DNA of 64,000 bases from Manihot esculenta (Eukaryota > Streptophyta > Magnoliopsida > Malpighiales > Euphorbiaceae): NCBI RefSeq assembly GCF_001659605.2, contig NC_035169.2:11498899-11562898 (forward strand). Direction: 5' to 3'. The position numbers were made by a program, and so were the translations under genes. The notes below the pieces were generated by a model. It was not told the DNA's origin and did no database searches. It worked only from the letters and a program-made list of their open reading frames with translations. Below, piece after piece: positions 33,577 to 45,072 of this stretch (within the stretch, counting starts at the first letter, position 1; every line of letters begins with the position of its first letter).

Positions 33577-36111
33577 TGTAACGACCCGAAAATTCGGACC
33601 GCTACCGGCGCTAGGATCCAGATCGGCTTAAGGCCGCCGGGACCCGTAGCAAGCCTAACATGCATCCTGTACATCTGGTATAATCCCATACATGATCAAA
33701 CATAAACACAAAAAAACTGTAAAACATAAAACTGTAAACTTTTTCTTTCTTTCATACACTAAGCTTAACCTGTGCATGCACAAACTTATAATCATAAACC
33801 CCAACACCAGAGTTCTCATCATCAACTCTAATGGGGCAACATAAAATAAGCTTAGTTTTCCTGTCTCATTAAAGACATCCATAAGGACCATATACAAGGG
33901 ATTAACCACACTACTAAGGCAAAGCAGAACTCTATCTATTACATTACATTAATTTACATCATAACATTTTACATTTCATTACATATCTTTACCTTACATC
34001 AGGTCCACTACTAATCTATTACATAACCCTGACCATAGACATAACCTGCTGATCTCCTGATTATCTCTGACCCTGCAAACCTGGGGTTAGGGGAGAGGGG
34101 TGAGCTATAAAGCCCAGTGAGCGGAAACTATACTAGCAAACCAGTTCATTTACAAGTATGCCATCATGGAATGCATCACATCACAAACATATCACATCAA
34201 GGATGAACTTGTCACCTTTAGCCCTCTACATATCGAAATATGTCCAACTATGCCAGGGGCGGTTAGGCCTCACCTGGGCTTCCCTTACTAGCACATATCG
34301 TAACATGTCCAACTATGCTAGGGGCGATTAGGCCACACCTGGGCTTTCCTTACATATACATGATGCCAGGGGCGATTAGGCCACACCTGGGCTTTCTATC
34401 TCATACCATGTCATCTCATATCATATTATCTCATCTCATACTGAGGGCTAAGGATCATCCAATATCCATCCACATCAACAACATATTATGCAATGCATCA
34501 TATTCGTGGATTCTAATGCAAAACAACCTAATACATATCATGGCATTTTATGATGCATGGATCATGCTCTAAAAACATTTAATTTCTTAATTAAAAACAT
34601 TAAGTTTAGTTCCACTCACCTCAGGCAGACGCTGGACTGACCTGCAACTGCTATCACTGATGGCCTCCTCGGTCCCTCGGGTCCGATCCTACATAGGTGG
34701 ACTCGAATGAGGTGCCAAACATACTCTAAACAACTCATAAAAAACTCCCCAAAAACCCCCTAAAACATCATAGAAACATGCATAGAAAACACCCAAGAAA
34801 AGGCTGGACAGGGCACTTTCGGCGGCAGGTTCGGCGGCCGAAAGTCCCTCCAGAGACGAAAGTCATGCAGGTTCGGGGGCGCCTTCGGCGGCCGAACCCT
34901 TTCTCCAGAGACGAAAGTCATGCACTTTCGGCGGCCGAACATCACCTTTGGCGGCCGAAAGTCTGCTTCAGCTCTGAACACAACTTTCGGGGGCAAGGTT
35001 TGGCGGCCAAAACCATGCATCCATAGGCATGTTCGACGGCCGAAACCACCTTCGGCGGCCGAACCTGAGTTCCTCCAGAACTCAGCCCTTGTGCATACAA
35101 GCCTCCCAACCCCCCAAAACAAACATCCAACCTCTTCAAACATGCATAAACTTCTCAAAACTAAGCATAAACCCTTAGTCATGCATAAAGGAGCTTATCA
35201 ACTAGATTAAACCCCAAAAACATATCAAAAGCATACATAGATAGCTTTTGACCCACATAGGCCAAAACCATCAAAACATCCCATAATCTCACTTGCTCTT
35301 TCCCAATCATGCATACACTCCCCCACATGCATAAACTAGCTTAAACCTTCAACATAACATCACATAAACATGCATTGGGCATAAAACCCACAAAAACGCT
35401 AACATGCATATCTACCCATACTCAACCATCAAAACATCATTAAACTTACTAAAACTTCATTAAAGCAGTAGGGAAACAAGGATCTACACTTACCTCTTGA
35501 AGATCGAGGGGTGGTGTGATCCCTAACTCGGAGGTGTGGAGGATCCAAGCTCCAAGAGCCTCCAAGCTCTAAAACTTCAATTTGGGTTTCAAATCTTCAA
35601 AACAAGGGTAGATCTCATGAAAACTTGAAGGATGGGTAGAGAAATACATGAAAACGGCCAAAGGAGGACCAAAACTCACCTGAGCTCGAGAATGGGGAGA
35701 AAACTCACCCATTTCCGATCTGAGGGCTCTTTATAGGTGGCCTGCTGAACCACCTTCGGCAGCCTAACGTGCCCCCTAAACTCATGCATGTTCGGCGGCC
35801 GAACTTGAGGTTCGGCGGCCGAACCTTGGTTCATTCAAACAAGGCTTTCGGAGGCCAAACGCGCTCCCGAAACCTTTCCATGTTCGGCGGCCGAACTTGA
35901 CTTTCGGCGGCCGAACCTGGCAATTACCTCCTTGGTCTTTTCTTTTCAAAACTCAAATCTTTTTCATTTAAAACCATGAAATCAGTAAAAACATTTTAGA
36001 AAACACCTCTTACCCTACAAGAAGACTCTAGCATCATCGAAATCCCAGATTCCAACAGAGATCCCGCCGGAAGGTAGGGATTCCGATGCCGGAATCTAAC
36101 CGGGTATTACA
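33577..36111 (-). repeat. 5' LTR of the complete Tekay element
   Basis: Box array 34815-35068, second cluster 35751-35920, minus-strand TATAAAGAG at 35727-35735. The donor on the minus strand CAAGAG|GTAAG lies near 35497 and the acceptor CTATGTAG|GATCGG near 34690. It contains an extra box pair (34928-34965) compared with the 3' LTR. Confidence 0.92.
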
Positions 36112-36148
36112 CCGGAGTTCCGTTCTCATAATACCCTCTAAGATCCAC

Positions 36149-36679
36149 ATGGAAAACCACAATGAAAACCATACTAATAACACCCCAAACGACTTGAGCT
36201 CTGCTCAAGAATGTCAGCGGTCCTCTTTTTCCAGTCCTACAATCCCCTCCAACCAACCACTAGTGCTGTTTAATCCCTTGCCGAGCTCGGCAGGGAATGT
36301 ACCTAAAGCCACCCTGTCCAACCAAGAACTTCAAGCCTTGGCTCTTCAGCTACAGAACACTGCCCACTGGCTAGGGCAGATGCTGCAGCAGAGGGGTTTC
36401 AATACCCCATTAAATATACCCCATGTAGCTGAAGGGGTTAATGCCACCGAGTCTCAACCCATCTTCAACTACCAGATTCCTCAACAAAGTAGTAGAAGGA
36501 CCGGAGAAGGGGGCAGAGGAGCTAGTAGAGAAGAGAAGTCGGCAGTCAGAGCCCGAGGAAGGAGGGTGAGAGAACTTATTGAAAATGACGAAGCAGAAAG
36601 TTACTCCGCAAGAACGGTTGGGAGGATGAAAAGTGAGGAATGGGGAGAAGGGTATCACCTGGAGAAGAGGCCAAGGTAG
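36149..36679 (+). pseudogene. gag: gag N-terminus of Tat-like element
   Basis: From ATG at 36149 (MENHNENHTNNTPND) there are 176 codons: a Ser/Pro/Asn-rich N-terminus, a Leu/Gln-rich helix (ELQALALQLQNTAHWLGQML), then an Arg/Glu-rich stretch. After a stop at 36677 the same frame continues with QKLQRMKEQPLAKLG to 36758, where the next Tekay LTR cuts it. It lies 3' of the LTR/PBS at 26238-26658 once the 9.4-kb insertion is removed. The family assignment is inferred from that context. Confidence 0.6.
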
Positions 36680-36758
36680 GAAGAGACGGATGTAGACCAA
36701 AAGTTGCAAAGAATGAAGGAGCAACCCCTGGCCAAGCTGGGGGTAAAAGACAGTAGCT

Positions 36759-38963
36759 TGTAACGACCCAAAAATCGGACCGCTACCGACGCTAGGATCC
36801 AGATCGGCTTAAGGCCGCCGGGACCCGTAGCAAGCCTAACATACAACCTGTACACCTGTTTAATCCTATACATGATCAACATATACATAAAAATTTTGAA
36901 CCTTCTCTTTCCTTTACCAAGCTTAAACTGTGCATGCACATAACCATAAACATAAACCACACACTGGAGTCCTCATCAAATGCTCCAATAGGGTATCATA
37001 ACATACATTAAGCTTGGTTAAACATAAACATCATAAAAAAAAAACATTTTTATAGATCATGTATCAGAGGGGATAACCATACACATAGGGTCAAGCACAA
37101 TTCTAATCCTCAATAACATTATTACATGACTATTCAATACTTTACAATTCATCATGTCCACATCTAACTATTACATAAACATAGCTTTACTCTTCTTGAC
37201 CTCCTGGCCTATCCCGTACCTGCAACCCTGGGGGATTAAGGGAGTGGGGTGAGCTACTAGAGCCCAGTGAGCAGAATAATAAAACATTTAAAATATATGC
37301 TATAATGGAATGCATCACATCACAGACAAATCACATCAAGGATGAACTTGTCACCAGTAGTCCTCTACATAGTCCAACTGTGCCAGGGGCGTAGAATGGG
37401 CCTCACTGGTCTTTCTCTTACATAACATAACATAACATAACATTCCAACTGTGCTAGGGGCGTAGAATAGGCCTCACTGGTCTTTCTCTTACATTGTGCC
37501 AGGGGCGTAGAATGGGCCTCACTGGTCTTCCATACCGTATCATCATCATATCATATCATAAGAGGACTAAAGGGTCATCCAACATCCATCCACATCAACA
37601 TCAAATAATGCAATGCAACATATTCGTGGATTCTAATGCAAACAACCTAGAATATCACATGGCATTCATGATGCATGAGTCATGCTAAATCTTCATTAAT
37701 TTAAGACATAAAGGTTTATCCTACTCACCTCTGGCTGACTCTGAAGCAGCTAGCTCACTGCTGGGGTCCTCAGTTCCTCGGGTCCGAACCTACACAGGTG
37801 GACTCAAATGAGGGACCAAACATACACGAACATGGCTCTAAAATACTCCCCAAAAAACCCCCTAAAACACCTTAAAACAATCATAGAAATCATGCAAAGG
37901 AAGGCTGAACAGGGAACTTTCGGCGGCAGGTTCGGAGGCCGAAAGTCCCTCCAGAGACGAAAGTCATGCACCTTCGACGGCACTTTCGGCGGCCAAAGGT
38001 TCCTTCCAGAGCCAAAAGTCCACTTTCGGGGGCAGGGTTCGACAGCCAAAGGCTTGCCTCCACAGGCAGGTTCGGCGGCCGAAAGTCCTTTTGGCTGCCG
38101 AACCTGAGTTCTTTCAAAGGGCAGAACTCAGCCTCCAACAAGCACATTTGCCTCCCAAACCATTCAATCATGCATTTACCTATTCTACAACATGCAAACT
38201 CAAACCAACAAGCATATAGGGGTCTCAAACTAACCTAAACCCCAACCAAAGCACATCAAACAAGCATATACAACTCACATTGCTAAAAAACTCAACATAA
38301 ACCCATAAACTCAATAAAAACCTAAACATGCATTTCTACCCCATAAACCTTTATAAAACTTGCTTAAAACATAAAATGAGCTAAAGATCTACTCTTACCT
38401 CTTGAAGATCGAGAGGAGAGGCGATCTAACTCGGAGATGGGAGAAATCTCACTCCTTTGGTCTCCAAGCTCCAAAACTTGCTCTTTTTGCTTAAATATCT
38501 TCAAACCAAGATAAAACTTGTTAAAACTCTAAAGATTGGAGGAAAACATCAAAAAATCAACCGTGGGAGAGCATGGACTCACCGTTGGCCGAAAATGGAG
38601 AGAAAACTCGCCCGTTTCGGCCATGGAGCCCTTACATAGGGGCTGGCCAGACCACCTTCGGCAGCCTAAGGTGCCTCCAAAACTCATGCAAGCTCGGCGG
38701 CCGAATATGGGGTTCGGCGGCCGAACCTGAGCCACTTTCGGAAGCCTAACTTGCCCCCCTAAACTATCCCACGTTCGGTGGCCGAACCTGGAAATGCCTC
38801 CTTGGTCTTTTTCATTCAAAACTCAATTTCCTTCTTACTTAAAATCATAAAATATATTAAAACATTTTATAAAAACATGATTTTACCCTTCTAGAGGTTT
38901 CAGACATCCGAGATTCCACCGGACGGTAGGAATTTTGATACCGGAGTCTAGCCGGGTATTACA
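36759..38963 (-). repeat. Tekay 3' LTR
   Basis: TGTAACGACCC at 36759 to GGGTATTACA at 38963. Minisatellite CCAGGGGCGTAGAATGGGCC x3 (37378-37530), an ACATA run (37421-37443), box array (37918-38106), boxes upstream of the promoter (38657-38790). The TATA position (about 38630) reads CCTATGTAAGG on the minus strand, a weakened TATA. Confidence 0.9.
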
Positions 38964-39061
38964 TTCTTCCCCCCTTAAGAACATTCGTCCCCGAATGTTC
39001 ACCAAACAACACATGCATAGCATAAAATATGAACATGCATACAAAGCACATAAAACTCACC

Positions 39062-40099
39062 TTAGAAGAGATGAGGATATTGCTGGAGCATGGACTCCAG
39101 TGTCTCCCAGGTACACTCCTCAACGTTGTGGTGATTCCAAAGGACTTTCACCATTGGGATTTCCTTATTTCTAAGCTTTTTGATATGGGTGTCTAGGATC
39201 CGTACTGGCTGCTCAACATAGGTGAGATCTTCTTGGATCTCCACATCAGGCTCACTAAGAACCTTGCCCGGATCTGACACGAACTTTCTTAACATGGAAA
39301 CATGGAAAACCGGATGGATTCTCTCCATTGAAGTAGGTAAATCCAACTTGTACGATACATTCCCAATCTTTTGCAAGATTTCAAAGGGTACGATGTACCA
39401 TGGAGCTAGCTTACCTTTCTTCCCGAACCGAATCACCCCTTTCATTGGAGACACTTTGAGCAATACTAAATCCCCCTCCTGAAACTCTACTTGCCTTCTG
39501 CGGACATCTGCATAACTCTTTTGCCTGCTTGCAGTAGTCTTGATCCTTTCTCTGATTATGGGCACCACTCTGTTGGTGATCTCTACTAGCTCAGGCCCTG
39601 CCAAGGCCCTTTCTCCAACTTCTTCCCAACAGATAGGCGACCTGCACTTCCTTCCATACAAAGCTTCATATGGAGCCATCCCGATGCTAGCATGATGACT
39701 GTTATTGTAGGCAAACTCCACCAAAGGTAGATGCTGCCTCCAAGAACCGCCAAAATCCAGCACACACATTTTGAGCATATCCTCTATTGTCTGGATGGTC
39801 CTTTCTGACTGTCCGTCCGTCTGAGGATGGAAAGCAGTGCTAAAATCCAACCTGGTACCCATAGCATTATGCAGACTCCGCCAAAATCTGGAGGTGAATT
39901 GGGGTCCTCTATCAGACATTATTGAAATAGGAACCCCATGCAACCTAACAACCTCATCAACATACACCTGCGCCAACTTGTCCACAGAATAGCCGCTCCT
40001 GACAGGGATGAAATGAGCAGATTTGGTCAGTCTGTCCACAATCACCCATATGGAGTCCAATCTGTTGGACGTTGCCGGTAACCCCACTACGAAGTCCAC
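39062..40099 (-). pseudogene. pol: integrase core and chromodomain-like tail, open 345 codons
   Basis: The core is present with Asp in the DFVVGLPAT block, Asp in MSDRGPQFTSRFW and Glu in DGQSERTIQ. Then come the C-terminal domain (KGKLAPWYIVPFEILQKIG) and the chromodomain-like tail (VEQPVRILDTHIKKLRNK, VEECTWETLESMLQQYPHLF) to a natural stop at 39062. It is the longest uninterrupted integrase segment in the window, but lacks the N-terminal zinc domain because the element is truncated at 40099. Confidence 0.9.
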
Positions 40100-40223
40100 T
40101 CCTTACTAGTTCCGAACCTTGTGCAATCAAGGAAGATTTTCCAGACGAACATCTATTCGCCTCTCAGCTAGCTTAGTAATTAATTTCATGTTTTGAAAAA
40201 AAAACACAGAGATATGTGATCAT

Positions 40224-41112
40224 TTGCCCAAACAGCCGGGGCAAACAAGATAGGTGTGTAGGAATCAGTGCTTTAATCCCTTCCAAAGTTTCAGTTGTTT
40301 TGCAGGAAAAAGCTACATGGCGAAACTGTTTGCCCAAACAAGTTGGGAAAACAGTGGAACAACCTTTGGCAGATAGACAGCATGCAGCACACCTGTTCGA
40401 CCAGCTTGTTTGCCCACACAGCTGGGCAAACAACAGACCTTCACGCAGAATGCTGCAGCAATCCCACCTGTTCGACCAGCCTGTTTGCCCACACAATTGG
40501 GCAAACAACAGGCCCTCGCACGAGAAATTGACAGTAACCCATCAGAAGCGCTACCTGATGCTGTTGGACCATGTTGTTTGCCCACGCAAGCTGGGCAAAC
40601 AACCGAAGTAGAAGAAGCGACAGAGAAGGAACTTAAACAGGGCAGTACCTTCTTCATATATATTTAGTATTCTCTTATGCCCTTTCCATGAAAAATCTTC
40701 CTCCTCTTTAAAACTTCTTGTTGCTACACAAAGTGGGCAGCATCTTTTGCATTTTTCCTACAGGCCCTGTTGTCCCAAGACATGACAGAGTGTTTGGATG
40801 CAAGGGGTAGCAAATCAACAAAAGACCTATCAGCAGGCATATCAACAGCAACCAGCAGGCCACCCAGCAGCGTCCTAGCAGGCAGACCTTCCAACCCAGC
40901 AGGCCTACCAGCTAGCAGCACTATCACAAGCACAACAGATCATCTCCACCACCAGCAACTCAGCAAGTAGAAGCAGATTGCTTGGACAGAATTGAGGCTA
41001 GAATTTCCCACATAGAGAGCATGCTGGAGTTGCTGGTGCAGCACATCCTGCCACCTGCAAGCAGAAACACTTGAAGCGTCCAACTGTTTGCCCAAACAGC
41101 TTGGGCAAACAA
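40224..41112. repeat. Dispersed TGTTTGCCCA...TGGGCAAACA palindromes
   Basis: Imperfect to perfect hairpins lie near 40228, 40331, 40407, 40485, 40573 and 41085: arms of 8-10 bp around 4-8 bp (for example TGTTTGCCCACACA-GC-TGGGCAAACA). Spacing is about 75-105 bp for the first five. Confidence 0.8.
40781..41075 (+). pseudogene. Gln-rich / coiled-coil ORF tail of Tat/Athila-like element
   Basis: One frame reads TYQQAYQQQPAGHP and QQAYQLAALSQAQQ. After a shift, DCLDRIEARISHIESMLEL and LVQHILPP follow to a TGA near 41072. This looks like the glutamine-rich linker and terminal coiled coil of an Athila-type gag or ORF3. Which one cannot be decided. Confidence 0.45.
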
Positions 41113-42113
41113 CCACACTAGGGGAGTATGAGTTAGGTGTGGGGGTGCATATATCTGAATTTTGATGCTTCATGCATTCTTTTTTATTTATTTTATGTCC
41201 ATTTAGGTTTTAATTTTTAATTAGCACATATTAGGTGAAATGTTTTTCATTTTTTGCTTTCAATTCACACATACACACACATTCACATAGCCACAGTATT
41301 CACACACATGTAGCCACAGTATTTCCTCTTTCTGTTTTGGTATGTTTTACTCAAGCATAATAGGCTATGTTGAATGAGCTTTCTTTCCATGATCCCATTG
41401 ATGTGATGACTCTTTAAACCTAAGTTGAATCAATTGCAGTGAGTTGTATTCATTTTTGAGAATTTCCTTTTGAATTGAATTTTTGAGTTTGCCATGGTGA
41501 AAAATACATGACATTACTCATTAGAGAGAATAATAAAAGATGTGTGAATAAAGAAACAAGACTTATTTTTAGCAATTGGTGTTGATTTGCCCCAATCATT
41601 GAGAAAAAGAAAATGAAAATTCAGCAAAGGCAAAGACCTCAAAAGCACAAAATAAAAATTGTTCCAATGGTCAAAGACTATGAACAGAGCTAGTAGCCAC
41701 TTGGACAGGTGACCAACTGAGTAACCGGGGGTGGGCATCACAAATATGTACCTTCGCGTCAAAAGGTTGGTGACTTTTTCAAGCAAGGATAAAAGTGCAA
41801 AAAGCTGAATAGAAAAGTAAAGTGCTTCAAATCAAGGGCAAATCACTTTGAGAGCTAGAAAGAGTCTAAATTAAATAAGAACATATGCATATATAATCTC
41901 TCTCTTGAGGAAAAAAAATACTAACCATGGTAGGTAAAGGGAGACAAGGAAAGAAGGAAAGTAACCTTGATGCATGCACTCTTCACTGTAATGCTTCAAA
42001 GTAGGGGTCTAGGGTAAGAGCTTAAGTGGAAATAAAGGATCAAGTAGCAAAGAGAGCTTATTTGACTAAGTCTATTTGCTTGAGGACAAGCAAAGGGTTA
42101 GGTGTGGGGTATT
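41113..42113 (+). other. 3' untranslated region and PPT of Tat/Athila-like element
   Basis: Non-coding, with a second copy at 49368-50089 of similar sequence. It ends CTTGAGGACAAGCAAAG...GGTGTGGGGTATT immediately before TGATAGAGC. The G-rich tract at 42101-42113 is the presumed polypurine primer. A CACACA-type microsatellite lies near 41268-41290. Confidence 0.7.
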
Positions 42114-43100
42114 TGATAGAGCCAAATTAAGACTCATTTTCCATGTTGTTATTTATGTTAATTTACATATTTTCTACCTAATTTTATGGTTTTAATCTTA
42201 TTTTGCATAAAATGGAGTAAAAAGGTAATTTGATAAAAATGGCCTTAAATCTGCCCAAAAGAGAGCAAAAGAGAACAAGCCTGGTTTGCCCAAACCAAGT
42301 TGCAGCTGAAATGGAAAAGAATGAGGAAAATACAGACTTGCTATTTGACCAGGTTGTTTGCCCAAGAAAATTGGGCAAACAGACCCGCAGGATAGAAATA
42401 GTGCACAGACAGCAGGCAAGACAGCCTGTTTGCCCGAGCTGTTTGCCCACACAAACCGGGAAAACGACACTTGCGACAGTAAGATAGCAGAATGCGCGAA
42501 ACTTGGAAATCAAGTCATCAAGAAGTCTTCTCCTCCCCAAACACGTGGGGACAGCTCAACAAATCAATAATACACCTCAGCACTCTATCCTACATATTTA
42601 GGAAGCCAAATCTCAAAAAGATACAATTGTTTTCAAGAATTCAACTCCAAGTAGGAAAAGGAATCCCATCTCAACAAGGAAAACTAGGGCAACCTCTTCA
42701 GCTATAAAAGGACAAGCAAACCAACAAAGAACAATCTTCGGATCATCAACTCACCTTCGACAGGAACCCCACAGTAGCCACGTGCTTCGGCCGCCGCTCC
42801 ACCATCTTCTCTTCTCTTTTCTTATTTTCTTTCTTTTCTTTTGTGTTAGTTTCAGCCATGAGTGGCTCAACCCCTTTTTCCTAGTTGAAGATTAGGTGAA
42901 ACTTTAGTTGTTTATGGATTGAGAGATCTAAACCTATGATGTTTATCTTTTATTTATCAATATTTATGCAATTTCATGCTTAATTCCATTGTTGCTTTGT
43001 TGTTTAGATCAATAGGGCCCATTTATTCTTGATTGCAAAGTAATAATTTATTAGTTTGGATAGTTTTAAGTCTGTAATTGCTTGAATTATTCAAATACAA
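42114..43100 (+). repeat. Tat/Athila-like LTR, 3'-truncated
   Basis: Starts TGATAGAGCC after the PPT. A TTTGCCCA palindrome cassette (42280-42475), CTATAAAAGGAC at about 42702, and the hairpin TTTCAGCCA-4 nt-TGGCTcAA near 42853 are visible. It stops at 43100, where a Tekay LTR begins. The missing ~600 bp of U5 are not found on the far side. Confidence 0.85.
42280..42475. repeat. U3 cassette of TTTGCCCA palindromes
   Basis: GGTTTGCCCAAACC (perfect, 42282-42295), TGTTTGCCCAAGAAAATTGGGCAAACA (split as TGTTTGCCCAA-GAAAA-TTGGGCAAAC), TGTTTGCCCGAGC, TGTTTGCCCACAC and CCGGGAAAAC. They occupy the place where the 50090 LTR has TTCGGC boxes. Confidence 0.8.
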
Positions 43101-45072
43101 TGTAATACCCGGTTAGATTCAGACATCGGAATTCCTACCGTCCGGTGGAATTCGAGGATGTCAGAGGTTTCTAGAAGGGTAAGAGAAAGGTTTTCTAGTG
43201 TTTTTAAGGTTTAGACTGGAAAAGGATTGAGTTTTGAAGAGAAAAGACCAAGGAGGATTTGGCCAGGTTCGACCGCCGAAAGTAATGTTCGGCCGCCGAA
43301 AGTGCCTTAGGTATGGCCCCCGAAACTCCAAGTTCGGCCGCCGAACGTTGCATGATTTTGCATGCAGGTTTGGCTGCCGCAGCTGAGGCGGTCAGCCGCC
43401 TATAAAGAGCCCTCAGTCGGTGAAATGGAGCAGATTTGCTTCATTTTCACTTCCAGAGGTAAGCTCATGTCCTCCTTGAGTATTTTTCATGGTTTTATCA
43501 AAGCTTGCAAAGGTTTGATTGGTTTTCATTTTGTTTTGAAGGTTTTAAGCTAAAAAGAGAAGTTTTGTGGTGTGGAGAGTTTGAAGGAAAGTAGCTCCAT
43601 ATCTCTAAGTTCAGATCGTTCATCTTCTTGTATTCAAGAGGTAAGTGAAGATCTTGAACTTCTTTTGATGATTTCTAGAGGTTTTATGGAGGTTATGGGT
43701 AGAGTTGCATGATTAGGTTTAAAAGTGTGTTTTTGATGGTTTATGGGTGAAAGCTTGTATATGTGTTATGTTTGTTGTTTTTGTTGGGGTTTTAAGTTAG
43801 TTTTGGACCCCTTTGTGCATATACTCGAGTATATGTATGTTGAGGAGTTGAGATTTGCATGTTTTGGGTGTTGGAAAGGATTGAGGAGCTTGGTTGCCAT
43901 CGAGGAGGAGTTCTGGATGAACTCAGGTTCGGCAGCCGAAGGTACATTCGGCCGCCGAACCCCTTGAGGAGGTGGCTTCGGCTGCCAAACCCCGCCCCCG
44001 AGAGTTTTGAGTTTCGGCTCTGGAAGGGGGATTCGGCCGCCGAAGGTGCCGCCGAAGGTTAGAGACTTTCGTCTCTGGAGTATGTTTCAGCCCCCGAACC
44101 TTGCCCCGGAAAGGGTTCGGCTGCCGAAAGTAAAGATTCGGCTGCCGAAGGTGCTTAAGTTTCGGCTCTGGAAAGGACATTCGGCCGCCGAACCTGCCGC
44201 CGAAAGTGTCCTGTCCAGCCTTCTTTTGCATGCTTTATGTGTTTGTTTTAGGATGTTTTAGAGGGGTTTTGGGGAGTTGTTTAAAAGTTATTTATGAGTT
44301 TTTTAGAGTGTGTTTGGTACCTCATTTGAGTCCTCCATTGTAGGATTGGACCCGAGGAACCGAGGTGTTTAGCAGTAATAGCTGCTTTAGAGTTAGAGGT
44401 AGCCCAGAGTTAGCCAAGCAGTGGCAACAAGTGAGTGGAACTAAACTTGATGTTTTAAATTGAGAAATGACACGCTTCTAGCATGATCCATGCATCATAA
44501 AATGCCATGTTATGTATTAGGTTGTGTTGCATTAGAATTCACGAATATGATGCATTGCATAAGATGTTATTTGTAAGGATGAATGTTGGATGATCCTTAG
44601 CCCTTGAGATAAGATGAGATACGATCAGATGAGATATGGCTATGAGATAGCCATACCAGGTCGCTCCTGGTACTGTGAGACAGTCAGGTAAGAGTCAGTC
44701 AGTTAAGAGACATCCAGGTGACCGACCTAGTCTCCCTGGCACAGTTGGACTATAAGAGACGACCAGGTGACCGACGTAGTCTCCCTGGCACAGTTGGACA
44801 TATTATTATATGTATATAGTAGAGGGATAGTAGAGGGCTATTGGTGACAAATTCATCCGTGAGATGATATGTTTATGATGTGACGCATTTAATGAAAACA
44901 TGTAATTAATGAACTGTTTTATTGTTCCTCCTCACTGGGCTGTAGTAGCTCATCCCACTCCTTTAACCCCAGTTTTGCAGGTTCCGAGATAGCTATGGGA
45001 AGTCAGAGTTAGCAAAAGTAAAGAGGAAAGATATGCATGAATGTATGTTTGTAATAGCATAGTGGACATGAT
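43101..45072 (+). repeat. Tekay LTR, 3'-truncated
   Basis: TGTAATACCCGG at 43101, boxes 43266-43350, TATAAAGAG near 43400, donor AAGAG|GTAAG near 43641, array 43925-44215, acceptor near 44343, minisatellite GGTGACCGAC.TAGTCTCCCTGG (44650-44805). It ends at GTGGACATGAT (45072), where the next LTR starts. The last ~430 bp are missing. Confidence 0.9.

Larger units (their letters stand above)
26686..36111 (-). mobile_element. Complete but integrase-deleted Tekay element, TSD CCGGA
   Basis: 9426 bp with CCGGA at 26681-26685 and 36112-36116. It is inserted between the PBS and gag of the Tat-like element. LTRs are 26686-29201 and 33577-36111. By eye they differ at roughly 30 of 2500 positions plus a 20-bp box indel. 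PBS and PPT are present. The 4.4-kb interior has a long gag but a ruined PR-RT-RNase H. It jumps from RNase H directly to the integrase C-terminus, so the catalytic core is absent. Interpretation: a non-autonomous copy moved in trans. Confidence 0.93.
36759..40099 (-). mobile_element. Tekay element fragment: integrase plus 3' LTR
   Basis: Minus strand: integrase core and C-terminus (40099-39062), PPT and hairpin (about 38964-39000), LTR (38963-36759). The 5' two thirds are missing and the break at about 40099 falls in the first block of the integrase core. The left neighbour is the Tat gag; no matching duplication is found on the right. Confidence 0.9.
40100..43100 (+). mobile_element. Tat/Athila-like element, 3' end with partial LTR
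   Basis: It begins with a pol remnant (about 40125-40175, reading IKEDFPDEHLFASQL, the RNase H-integrase linker style of Athila/Tat pol). Next are a Gln-rich coding remnant, an untranslated region and a PPT (TTGAGGACAAGCAAA...GTGTGGGG), a hallmark of this clade. Finally there is an LTR start at 42114, which is cut at 43100 by a Tekay LTR. Many TTTGCCCA palindromes occur in both the interior and the LTR. Confidence 0.75.

Noticed and set aside
36410..36724. 104-codon minus-strand ORF
   Set aside because: Antisense to the Tat-like gag fragment.
40216..40667. Overlapping ORFs on both strands with repeated Cys-Pro words
   Set aside because: They follow the TTTGCCCA palindromes, overlap on opposite strands and have no family features.
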